Assembly: GCA_015767355.1 (NCBI GenBank) | Contig: JADWMH010000052.1 | Span: forward strand, 1 to 11,093 | Origin: Gammaproteobacteria bacterium | GTDB taxonomy: Bacteria > Pseudomonadota > Gammaproteobacteria > Chromatiales > Chromatiaceae | Direction: 5' to 3' | Length of the DNA: 11,093 bases | Part shown: positions 1 to 6,793 of the stretch, one piece after another | Layout of the letters: each line of letters opens with the position of its first letter | How positions within the stretch are numbered: the stretch's first letter is position 1 | Notes under the pieces: model-generated | The model's database searches: none | Told to the model about the DNA's origin: nothing | The model's input: the letters and a program-made list of their open reading frames with translations, nothing else | Translations under genes and position numbers: made by a program

Positions 1-50
1 ACACGGATAGGGTGCAGAAAAAAATCTGTGTTTATCTGTGTCCATCTGTG
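1..50. repeat. Hairpin plus three tandem 10-bp units in the argB leader
   Basis: Three consecutive 10-bp units with consensus NNNATCTGTG lie at 21-30, 31-40 and 41-50. In addition ACACGGAT at 1-8 can pair over its whole length with ATCTGTGT at 24-31 (one G-U pair), with a 15-base loop, giving a hairpin in RNA. The unit resembles short dispersed sequences of the ATCTGTG type seen between genes in many bacterial genomes; that comparison is from memory. The block ends 20 bases before the argB start, so it sits in the leader or in the gap after an upstream gene outside the window. Its role is unknown. Confidence 0.55.
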
Positions 51-70
51 GTTACAAAAGGGTAATAAAC

Positions 71-967
71 ATGAGTCTCACAGCAACAGACGCAAAACAG
101 GTCGCCCACGTTTTATCGGAGGCGATGCCCTATCTGCAGCGTTTTCGCGGCAAGACAGTGGTTATCAAATATGGCGGCAACGCGATGGTGGATGCCGATC
201 TCAAGCGCGGTTTTGCGCGTGATGTGGTGATGATGAAACTGGTTGGCGTCAACCCGGTCATCGTCCATGGCGGCGGTCCGCAAATAGCCAGCCTGTTGAA
301 GCGTCTGGGAAAAGAGAGTGAGTTCATCCAGGGGATGCGCGTGACCGATGCAGAAACCATGGATGTAGTGGAGATGGTGCTGGGCGGTCTGGTCAACAAG
401 GAGATCGTCAATCTGGTGAATCGTCACGGTGGTTCAGCGGTTGGCCTGACTGGCAAGGATGGCGACCTGATTCGCGCCACCAAACTGCATGTCAAGCCGC
501 ATGATCCTTTGCTGGAGGCATCTGAAATCATTGATCTAGGGCATGTGGGGAAGGTGGAAAGCATCGATACCAGTGTTGTGGATATGCTGGTGCATGGAAA
601 TTTCATTCCTGTTATCGCTCCCATCGGGGTCGGCGCAGATGGCCTCAGCTACAATATCAACGCTGACCTGGTCGCCGGTAAAATCGCCGAGGTGCTGCAG
701 GCGGAGAAGCTCATTCTGCTGACCAATATAGAAGGGCTCCAGGATCAAGAGGGAAATCTGCTGACAGGGCTCAGCACCAGCCGAGTCGATGAGTTGATTG
801 CGGATGGCACGATTCACGGCGGCATGCTGCCGAAGATAGGCTGTGCACTGGATGCCGTTAAATCAGGCGTTAATACGGCGCATATCATCGATGGCAGGGT
901 GCCGCATGCGGTGCTGGTGGAACTCTTTACCGACGAGGGCATCGGCACCCTGATCAGGAGAAACTGA
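71..967 (+). CDS. argB: Acetylglutamate kinase, arginine-sensitive type
   Basis: Phosphorylates N-acetyl-L-glutamate with ATP, the second step of arginine biosynthesis, in the cytoplasm. The 298-aa product shows the amino-acid kinase fold signatures: KYGGNAM at residues 33-39, the glycine-rich loop VHGGGP at 65-70, GLTGKDG at 125-131 and NINAD around 195-199. An N-terminal extension of about 25 residues precedes the first strand. In the family this extra helix marks the hexameric, arginine-feedback-inhibited enzymes such as that of Pseudomonas, and is lacking in the shorter E. coli enzyme; feedback inhibition here is inferred from it. I chose the ATG at 71, preceded by AAAGGG; an in-frame ATG at 38 would add 11 unrelated residues from the repeat leader. 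slmA follows after one base, so the two are probably co-transcribed. Confidence 0.97.
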   Translation: MSLTATDAKQVAHVLSEAMPYLQRFRGKTVVIKYGGNAMVDADLKRGFARDVVMMKLVGVNPVIVHGGGPQIASLLKRLGKESEFIQGMRVTDAETMDVVEMVLGGLVNKEIVNLVNRHGGSAVGLTGKDGDLIRATKLHVKPHDPLLEASEIIDLGHVGKVESIDTSVVDMLVHGNFIPVIAPIGVGADGLSYNINADLVAGKIAEVLQAEKLILLTNIEGLQDQEGNLLTGLSTSRVDELIADGTIHGGMLPKIGCALDAVKSGVNTAHIIDGRVPHAVLVELFTDEGIGTLIRRN

Positions 968-968
968 A

Positions 969-1553
969 GTGCCGCGTCCCTCGCGCAAGAAGCAGATTCT
1001 GGAGAGCCTGGCGCAAGAGCTGGAAATCCAGTCCGGCAAACGCATCACCACGGCGTCCCTGGCAAAGGCGGCAGGTGTCTCCGAGGCGGCTCTGTACCGT
1101 CATTTTGCTAGCAAGGCGCAGATATTCGAGGCGTTGATCGGCTTTGCCGAAGAGAGTGTCTTCACCCGCATAAACCAGATTCTTGAAGAGTACAAGGAGA
1201 CGCCGGAGCGCTGTTACTACATCATCTACCTGCTGCTGGCGTTCTCTGAACGCAACCCCGGCATTACCCGGGTGCTGCTCGGCGATGCTCTCACCGGTGA
1301 GAATGAGCGCCTGCACGCACGAGTCGAGCAGTTTTTCCTACGCGTTGAGTCGCAGTTCAAGCAGGTGCTGCGTGAGGCAAAAATGCGTGGAGGAGTCGAG
1401 ACTGTCGCCAGCGAAGCCTTGACAGCCCGGCTGCTGACGGATTGGGTCGAGGGGCGCATGCATCATTTCCGGCGTTCGATCTTCAAGGAGTCGCCGCTGC
1501 ATGAGCTGGAGGATTGCTGGCGGATTTTGGCGCCAGCGCTGTTTAAGGGTTGA
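969..1553 (+). CDS. slmA: Nucleoid occlusion factor SlmA (TetR family)
   Basis: SlmA binds specific sites spread over the chromosome and antagonises FtsZ, preventing septum formation over unsegregated DNA. The 194-aa product is close to the usual length (198 in E. coli). Residues about 26-53 (ITTASLAKAAGVSEAALYRH onward) form the TetR-type helix-turn-helix. The remainder is all-helical, with the recognisable SERNPGITRVLLGDALTGEN stretch at 93-112 and DWVEGRMHHFRRS near 158-170. Translation starts at a GTG one base after the argB stop; AGGAG at 956-960, inside the argB end, gives 8-base spacing and settles the start. Tight linkage suggests translational coupling to argB. The last 11 bases overlap the convergent DUF4124 gene. 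In E. coli slmA lies near dut and pyrE; the argB neighbourhood is a common alternative in other gammaproteobacteria. Confidence 0.95.
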   Translation: MPRPSRKKQILESLAQELEIQSGKRITTASLAKAAGVSEAALYRHFASKAQIFEALIGFAEESVFTRINQILEEYKETPERCYYIIYLLLAFSERNPGITRVLLGDALTGENERLHARVEQFFLRVESQFKQVLREAKMRGGVETVASEALTARLLTDWVEGRMHHFRRSIFKESPLHELEDCWRILAPALFKG

Positions 1554-2499
1554 GCACCGCCGGACGAAAACCATGCAGCACACTTATTGCCTGCTTGCTG
1601 TCACAGGGCGCCCTCCTCGCGGATGCTCTGCATTGAACATCCAGGTATATCAAAAATGTCTCTCCATCAGCTTCTTTGATCAGTGACAGAATCAGACTGA
1701 TTTTATTGTCCTGCACTGCCGGATCCGTGATGACTATCTCATCTGTCTGCAGCTTGACTGCTGTATCGGAGTGTTTTCTGACATAGGCCACAGCACGTTT
1801 CCACAGATGCTTGCAGTTATTGCCCGGCGAGCAGATGATGACGCCTTCAATTGGTTCTGACCCCTGCATCCATGAGGCAGGCGGGGGGTATTTGTCCGGC
1901 TGTTTCAGATGGCGATATCGCTGCAATTCCAGGGTGTAGAGCTCGTGCAGCTGCTGCATTTTTACTTCCGCCTGTGCAATTTCGGTATCACTCTCCTTGA
2001 CGCTATGACGCAGTCTCAGCAGTTTTTGTATCATATCGACAGATACGGATTCCCCCTGGCTCTGTATGGCATCAATACGTTTCTGCTGCCTGGCCAGCGA
2101 TTCACGAATGCTGCCTCTCCTTTTAGTCATGATGTCGATGGAACGCTCTATTTTGGCGGTCTTTCCATCCCTTGTCATGATCAGGTCATCTGCGGAGTTA
2201 TACTGATCTAATAGCGACTGGCTGCTATTGAGATGCTGCTGCTGAAACTTCTGCTGCAGAAGGCGCAGTTTTTCCTCCTGCATACGGTGCTGCTGTTGTG
2301 CTGGTGTTAACGACGACGCAACCTTGTCGATGACTACACCCTGCTTACTGAGTTTTGCATGACCGCGGTGCTGATGCTGCGCAGGGATTTTGTCCGAATA
2401 GTGGACCTTGCCATTTTCGTCCATCCAGCGGTACATCTCTGCATTGACAGCCGTGGTGCTGCAAAGCAGCAGGATCAATAGATAAAAATAACGATTCAT
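1543..2499 (-). CDS. Exported DUF4124-domain protein with coiled coil and cysteine-containing C-terminal domain
   Basis: 318 aa. Residues 1-20 are a signal peptide (hydrophobic core LLILLLCSTTAV, likely cleavage after NA20). Residues 21-40, EMYRWMDENGKVHYSDKIPA, are a typical DUF4124 motif, found in envelope proteins of proteobacteria with unknown function. Residues about 66-200 are rich in Q, E, K and R with heptad-like leucines and should form a long coiled coil. The C-terminal part (about 218-315) holds four cysteines, C223, C229, C290 and C299, which in the periplasm could form two disulfides; a similar tail occurs in other DUF4124 proteins, from memory. GAGAGA just upstream of the ATG serves as ribosome binding site. 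The gene is convergent with slmA and overlaps it by 11 bp, leaving no room for a terminator between them. Function unknown. Confidence 0.85.
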   Translation of the reverse strand: MNRYFYLLILLLCSTTAVNAEMYRWMDENGKVHYSDKIPAQHQHRGHAKLSKQGVVIDKVASSLTPAQQQHRMQEEKLRLLQQKFQQQHLNSSQSLLDQYNSADDLIMTRDGKTAKIERSIDIMTKRRGSIRESLARQQKRIDAIQSQGESVSVDMIQKLLRLRHSVKESDTEIAQAEVKMQQLHELYTLELQRYRHLKQPDKYPPPASWMQGSEPIEGVIICSPGNNCKHLWKRAVAYVRKHSDTAVKLQTDEIVITDPAVQDNKISLILSLIKEADGETFLIYLDVQCRASARRAPCDSKQAISVLHGFRPAVLNP

Positions 2500-2531
2500 C
2501 GATCTCTCTATATCAATTTTTCAGGGTCAAG

Positions 2532-2561
2532 TTTATAGTAACTTCTCAACATCCCCGTCAG
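2532..2561 (-). promoter_or_regulatory. Possible sigma70-type promoter for the DUF4124 gene
   Basis: On the minus strand CTGACG (complement of 2556-2561) and TATAAA (complement of 2532-2537) are separated by 18 bases and lie about 33 bases upstream of the DUF4124 start codon. The -35 matches only four of six consensus bases, so this is a weak call made by eye. Confidence 0.25.
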
Positions 2562-2584
2562 CTTGATTTTGCATAGGTTGTGTT

Positions 2585-2748
2585 TAGGAGCCTGTCCGAG
2601 AATAAAAAACCTACTGCGGAAACGCCCTTTTGGCCAGATTTTCCGTCCATTTTCGTTAAATAGACCAGTTATTCGCCTCAAATGCACGAAAAATCTGACT
2701 CAAAATGGCGTCCCCTCGCTACGGTCCCTATTCTCGGACAGGCTCCTA
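2585..2748. mobile_element. 164-bp foldback MITE-like element
   Basis: The ends are perfect 20-bp inverted repeats: TAGGAGCCTGTCCGAGAATA at 2585-2604 and its exact reverse complement at 2729-2748. The similarity continues inward: the left arm around 2621-2660 (ACGCCCTTTTGGCCAGATTT) matches the reverse complement of the right arm around 2683-2715 (ACGCCATTTTGAGTCAGATT) with a few substitutions and one indel. The whole element can therefore fold on itself. It encodes no transposase. Terminal repeats beginning GGAGCCTGTCCGAGAA look like insertion-sequence ends, so a non-autonomous derivative mobilised in trans is the best reading. The outermost TA of each repeat may be a TA target duplication; no longer duplication is visible in the flanks. 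Confidence 0.8.
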
Positions 2749-3000
2749 GGCACGAGGCGCATCAATATCTGCGCCAACTTGATGCGCTTGGCCTACATGG
2801 ATGTGGGTCAGGGGCGTGAGCAGGACGCGGAAGCTTCGTTTCACTCAACACATCCTATTAATTATTGCCATGCACGGGGTTATCGAGAAATTACAGTTTA
2901 TAGCGCAACAGGATTGAATTACAGCACAAATTTTTTCAGCATTCCCGTCATGGGCGTAGTAATTACGGCAAATCCAATTTTCGTATTCTATTAGCACCGC
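2749..3000. other. Intergenic stretch with possible gene debris
   Basis: No convincing gene. An open frame crosses this region (2563-2994, plus strand), but its first half lies inside the foldback element and it has no ribosome binding site, so I do not call it. The first ~90 bases after the element are GC-richer and read in that frame as a coding-like fragment (NLMRLAYMDVGQGREQDAEA, about 2776-2835), which then degenerates into AT-rich sequence. This may be the remnant of a gene interrupted before or by the element. The last 100 bases must hold the leader of the transporter gene; I see no strong promoter. Confidence 0.3.
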
Positions 3001-3747
3001 ATGGATCAATTAATTCTCCTGTTTTTCTCCTTTCTGGCAAATCTCTTCTCTGCCTTCTCCGGCGGAGGAGCGGGGCTGATCCAGCTGCCGCTGCTGCTGT
3101 TTCTCGGCCTCCCTTTCGGCATCGCACTGGCGACGCATAAAGTCGCATCGGTGGCGCTGGGTGTCGGCGCCACCATGCGTCATCTGAACAACAGTGATCT
3201 GGAGCGCCGTTTTATGCTGTTTATTCTGTTGAGCGGTATCCCCGGGGTAATTCTTGGCGCCAGTTTCATACTGACTATTCCAGGTCGCCATGCGACGTTC
3301 GCGCTGGGAGTATTGACTCTGGGGCTGGGACTCTACTCACTCATGCGCAAGGAGTTGGGGCAGTCGTATGAGCCGCGTCATCGCGATGTCTCGGGATATT
3401 TTACTGGCGGCGCCGGACTCTTTGCTATCGGAATTCTGAATGGTTCCCTCACCTCGGGAACCGGACTCTTTGTGACCCTGTGGCTGATTCGCTGGTTTGG
3501 ACTCGACTATCAGCGCGCCGTCGCCTATACCCTCATCCTGGTGGGCATGTTCTGGAATGGCGCAGGCGCCGTCACGCTGGGCCTGCTTGGAGAGATCAAG
3601 TGGGAGTGGCTGCCGGTATTGCTGCTGGGGTCACTGCTGGGAGGCTATGCAGGTGCGCATCTCTCGATCAGCAGCGGCAACCGCTGGGTCAAGCGAGGCT
3701 TCGAGACGGTGACGATCCTGGTGGGGTTGAAGCTGATATTGGGTTAG
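3001..3747 (+). CDS. TauE/SafE-family (TSUP) membrane transporter
   Basis: 248 aa, almost entirely hydrophobic, with about eight predicted membrane segments and positive loops such as RHLNNSDLERR near residues 60-70. The TSUP family (Pfam TauE, formerly DUF81) exports sulfite and other organic or inorganic anions in characterised members. Two inverted halves carry the usual glycine-rich first helices: FSGGGAGLIQLPLL at 19-32 and GILNGSLTSGTG at 144-155. A TAG stop lies in frame two codons before the ATG, so 3001 is the only possible start in this region, although no good Shine-Dalgarno is visible. copA begins 71 bases downstream in the same direction. Substrate unknown; the copper context suggests a link to metal homeostasis or cytochrome oxidase assembly, but that is inference. 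Confidence 0.88.
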   Translation: MDQLILLFFSFLANLFSAFSGGGAGLIQLPLLLFLGLPFGIALATHKVASVALGVGATMRHLNNSDLERRFMLFILLSGIPGVILGASFILTIPGRHATFALGVLTLGLGLYSLMRKELGQSYEPRHRDVSGYFTGGAGLFAIGILNGSLTSGTGLFVTLWLIRWFGLDYQRAVAYTLILVGMFWNGAGAVTLGLLGEIKWEWLPVLLLGSLLGGYAGAHLSISSGNRWVKRGFETVTILVGLKLILG

Positions 3748-3818
3748 CAAAAGTCCGTGTATAGTAAGCCTATCAATGCATTTCAGCGCTTTTAGCTTTT
3801 TTACGCAACTACAATATC

Positions 3819-6563
3819 ATGTCAAAGAGTAAAACCGACCTCCAGTATAAAGATACACCCTACCTGATTCGCGTAGAGGGGATGAGCTGTCAACACTGTG
3901 TCAATGCGGTGCAGAAGGCGGTGTTGGGCGTGCATGGAGTGACGGCTGCCAGAGTTGATTTGCAAGCAGGCTGCGTCGAGGTGAACGGAGGTCTCCCGCA
4001 TGCTGTGATCGAGGCGATCAACGAGGCGGGATATGAGGCGCGGCCGCTGGCTAAAATCCCTGACAGTTGCCCCATACCCTCCTCGACTTCGAGCGGGGAC
4101 ACCGCAGGCGGCTCGGCGGATTCCTCTGCTGGCAGCGATGCCTACCAGGTGGCTATTAGTGACATGACCTGCGCCTCCTGTGTGGCTGCTGTGGAGCGGG
4201 CAATCAAATCGGTAGCAGGCGTGTCACAGGCGCAGGTCAACCTGGTCGAAAAGCAGGCGCAGGTCGTTGGCGGCGATTCGGCAGCCGTCGTCAACGCCAT
4301 CATCGACCAGGGCTATGATGCGGCTTTGATAGAAAGCACCCTACCGTCTGACCGGCTGACGCTGCTATTTCGGGGCGAGCCTGACGACAATCTGGATGCA
4401 CTGCTCGCAAGTCTGGGCAGTGATGTGCAGAATCATTGGCCGCGAGTGGAGTTCACCACCGGGCAGCATCCCGCCGATCTGCTGCTGCAGCTCAGGGAAG
4501 CGGGATATGACGCCTCCATCGAAGAGCAGTTCGAAGACCCCTACCTGGCCCAGGCGGATGAGGCAAAGCGGGAGATCCACCGCTCGTGGCAGCGGGCTCT
4601 CCTCGCGGGAAGCATTGGAGCGGCGCTGATGGTCGGCGAAATGAACGGCCTGTTTCCTGACCTGAATTCAGGCAACGGCCAGCTGTTCTGGGCTGTTATG
4701 GCATTGGTTTGCCTCTTTACCATGTGGTTCAGCGGCGCCAGCTACTACCGCACTGCGATCAAGCAGGCGAAGCATCTCTCCTCCAACATGGATACCCTGG
4801 TGGCGCTGGGAACGGCCGCCGCCTGGATATCCTCGGTGATTGTGATCATCAAGCCTGATTTTATCCCCGGCGGGGGCAACCACCTCTACCTGGATGCATC
4901 GGTCACCATTCTTGCCTTTCTGCAGTTTGGACACGCCCTCGAAATCCGCGCCAAGCGCGTTACCAGCCAGGCCATCGGCTCCCTGGTGCAACTGGCGCCC
5001 AAATCGGCGACGGTCGTGCGCACAGGCGGAGAGGTTGCAGTTCCCGTCTCGCTGCTGCGGCGTGGAGATCTGGTCAGGGTCAAACCGGGGGAGACCATAC
5101 CCATCGATGGCGAGGTGATCGAGGGCAGTTCCAGCGTGGATGAATCGATGCTCACAGGGGAGTCTAAGAGCATTCCCAAGCAGCCTGGAGACGAGATCAC
5201 GGGAGGCGCTGGCAACCAGGGTGGCACATTGATATTCAGCGTTACCCGACTGGGAGAGGAGACCACGCTGGCCATGATCGTCAGCATGGTGAAGCAGGCG
5301 CAGCTCAGCAAGCCAGCTATTGCGAAGCTGGTGGACAGGGTCTCCGCTATCTTCGTTCCCTCGGCCATCATTATTGCCATACTTGCCTTTATTGCCTGGC
5401 TGTTGTTTGGTCCGCAACCGCAAATGGCCTACGCGTTGACAGCCGGGATTGCCGTGCTGGTGATCGCCTGCCCCTGCGCCCTGGGACTGGCTACGCCGAT
5501 CGCCATCATGGTCGGCACGGGACGCGCGGCGCAGCTGGGGATGTTGATTCGCAATAGCGACGCTCTGCAAAGCGCGGCCCATATTACCCACCTGGTGGTG
5601 GACAAGACCGGCACCCTCACCGAAGGGCGGCCGAGTGTCACTGATATCCATACGATTGGCGCTCTCGATAAAGATAGACTACTGCAGCTTGCGCTGAGCC
5701 TGGAGAGCGGATCGGAGCACCCGTTGGCGCTGGCGATTCAGCGCAGTGCACAGCAGCAGGCGGTTGAAGCGCTCCCCTGTGTTGACTTCCAGTCGATCAG
5801 CGGACGCGGTATTTCGGGGGAGATCGACGGCCAACGTTATGTTCTCGGCAATGCGCAACTGCTGGATGAACAGAGTATCGATATCGAGGATCATTGGCGG
5901 CGTATCGCTGCGCAGCAGGCCAGCCAGGGCGGAACCCCCATCTGGCTTGCCAATAGCGACAGCCTGCTGGGTCTGCTGATTCTCAAGGATCCGGTTCGCA
6001 AAGAGAGCGCTGCCGCTATCAGGGAGCTGCATCGCCAGGGCTTGCAGGTGGTGATGTGCAGCGGAGATAACCAGGCGACGGCAAAGGCGGTCGGGGAGTC
6101 GTTGGGCGTCAATACGATTTTCAGCGAGCTGCTGCCTGAGCAAAAACTCGAGGTGATTCGTGATCTGCAGCAGCAGGGACACAAGGTCGGCATGGTGGGT
6201 GACGGTGTCAACGACGCCCCTGCTCTGGCTCGGGCAGACACGGGTTTCGCCATCGGCAGCGGTACGGATGTGGCCATCGAGAGCGCCGATATCACGCTCG
6301 CAGGCGACTCATTGATGAATGTCAGCAATGCCATCGCCATCTCCAGTGCCACCCTGCGCAATATTAAACAAAACCTTTTCGGCGCATTTATTTATAATGT
6401 CGTCGGCATTCCGTTGGCCGCCGGGGTGTTCTTTCCATTGACCGGATGGCTGCTCAATCCGATGTTCGCCAGTTTCGCCATGGCGATGTCATCGGTCACA
6501 GTGGTGACCAACGCCAACCGGCTACGCTTTTTTAAACCACTGTCTGGAGATTTCCATGAGTGA
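3819..6563 (+). CDS. copA: Copper-exporting P1B-1-type ATPase
   Basis: Inner-membrane ATPase that moves Cu(I) out of the cytoplasm. Order of domains in 914 aa: HMA domain 1 with GMSCQHC at 21-27; a Ser/Gly-rich linker (about 85-108); HMA domain 2 with DMTCASC at 115-121; a third HMA-like fold at about 178-238 without a CxxC motif; membrane helices from about 258; actuator loop TGES at 446-449; CPC at 551-553 in the membrane; phosphorylation site DKTGT with D595; HP at 634-635; hinge GDGVNDAP with D795. YN at 859-860 and MSS at 890-892 complete the Cu(I) site typical of subclass 1B-1, so copper rather than zinc or cadmium is well supported. No Shine-Dalgarno is obvious before the ATG at 3819; the next in-frame ATG lies inside HMA 1. 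The copZ-like gene overlaps its end. No CueR-type palindrome is visible upstream. Confidence 0.96.
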   Translation: MSKSKTDLQYKDTPYLIRVEGMSCQHCVNAVQKAVLGVHGVTAARVDLQAGCVEVNGGLPHAVIEAINEAGYEARPLAKIPDSCPIPSSTSSGDTAGGSADSSAGSDAYQVAISDMTCASCVAAVERAIKSVAGVSQAQVNLVEKQAQVVGGDSAAVVNAIIDQGYDAALIESTLPSDRLTLLFRGEPDDNLDALLASLGSDVQNHWPRVEFTTGQHPADLLLQLREAGYDASIEEQFEDPYLAQADEAKREIHRSWQRALLAGSIGAALMVGEMNGLFPDLNSGNGQLFWAVMALVCLFTMWFSGASYYRTAIKQAKHLSSNMDTLVALGTAAAWISSVIVIIKPDFIPGGGNHLYLDASVTILAFLQFGHALEIRAKRVTSQAIGSLVQLAPKSATVVRTGGEVAVPVSLLRRGDLVRVKPGETIPIDGEVIEGSSSVDESMLTGESKSIPKQPGDEITGGAGNQGGTLIFSVTRLGEETTLAMIVSMVKQAQLSKPAIAKLVDRVSAIFVPSAIIIAILAFIAWLLFGPQPQMAYALTAGIAVLVIACPCALGLATPIAIMVGTGRAAQLGMLIRNSDALQSAAHITHLVVDKTGTLTEGRPSVTDIHTIGALDKDRLLQLALSLESGSEHPLALAIQRSAQQQAVEALPCVDFQSISGRGISGEIDGQRYVLGNAQLLDEQSIDIEDHWRRIAAQQASQGGTPIWLANSDSLLGLLILKDPVRKESAAAIRELHRQGLQVVMCSGDNQATAKAVGESLGVNTIFSELLPEQKLEVIRDLQQQGHKVGMVGDGVNDAPALARADTGFAIGSGTDVAIESADITLAGDSLMNVSNAIAISSATLRNIKQNLFGAFIYNVVGIPLAAGVFFPLTGWLLNPMFASFAMAMSSVTVVTNANRLRFFKPLSGDFHE

Positions 6564-6762
6564 CATGATCCATCTGAAAATAACCGGCATGACCTGCAAC
6601 CACTGTGTCATGCACACCAAAAAGGCGCTGGAGAGCGTTTCCGGCGTAGAGAGCGTGGAGGTCACCCTGGAGCCGGGAGCCGCCAATGTCAGCGGGAATG
6701 CCGATCATTCGGCGTTGATCGCAGCAGTCAAAGATGCCGGTTACGAGGCTGAAGTCGTCTGA
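6556..6762 (+). CDS. copZ: CopZ-like copper chaperone (single HMA domain)
   Basis: 68 aa, a single heavy-metal-associated domain with GMTCNHC at residues 11-17 (ligands C14 and C17) and the closing helix and strand AAVKDAGYEAEVV. Such proteins carry Cu(I) in the cytoplasm and hand it to the N-terminal domains of CopA. The start codon lies 8 bp inside the end of copA, with GGAG at 6545-6548 giving good spacing, so the two are translated from one message and probably coupled. H16 between the cysteines repeats the CxHC pattern of the first HMA domain of the neighbouring ATPase (CQHC), which suggests the chaperone arose from or coevolved with that domain. The gene symbol is by family resemblance. 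Confidence 0.9.
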   Translation: MSDMIHLKITGMTCNHCVMHTKKALESVSGVESVEVTLEPGAANVSGNADHSALIAAVKDAGYEAEVV

Positions 6763-6793
6763 TTCCAACCCAATCCTGTTAAGAGAAAAATAA

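Noticed and set aside
2563..2994. 143-aa open frame on the plus strand
   Set aside because: Its first half is the foldback element read through, there is no ribosome binding site, and the translation has no recognisable domain or consistent composition.
2930..2996. TTACGG and TTCTAT 17 bases apart before the transporter gene as a promoter
   Set aside because: Both boxes match the consensus poorly; such pairs are expected by chance in AT-rich DNA.
3748..3818. Search for a CueR-type copper-responsive promoter before copA
   Set aside because: No inverted ACCTTCC-like repeat nor a 19-base spaced promoter is visible in the 71 bases upstream.
4668..5651. 327-aa open frame on the minus strand opposite copA
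   Set aside because: It lies wholly inside the well-conserved copA gene, which has every expected motif; the antisense frame is open because of GC-rich codon bias and shows no domain.
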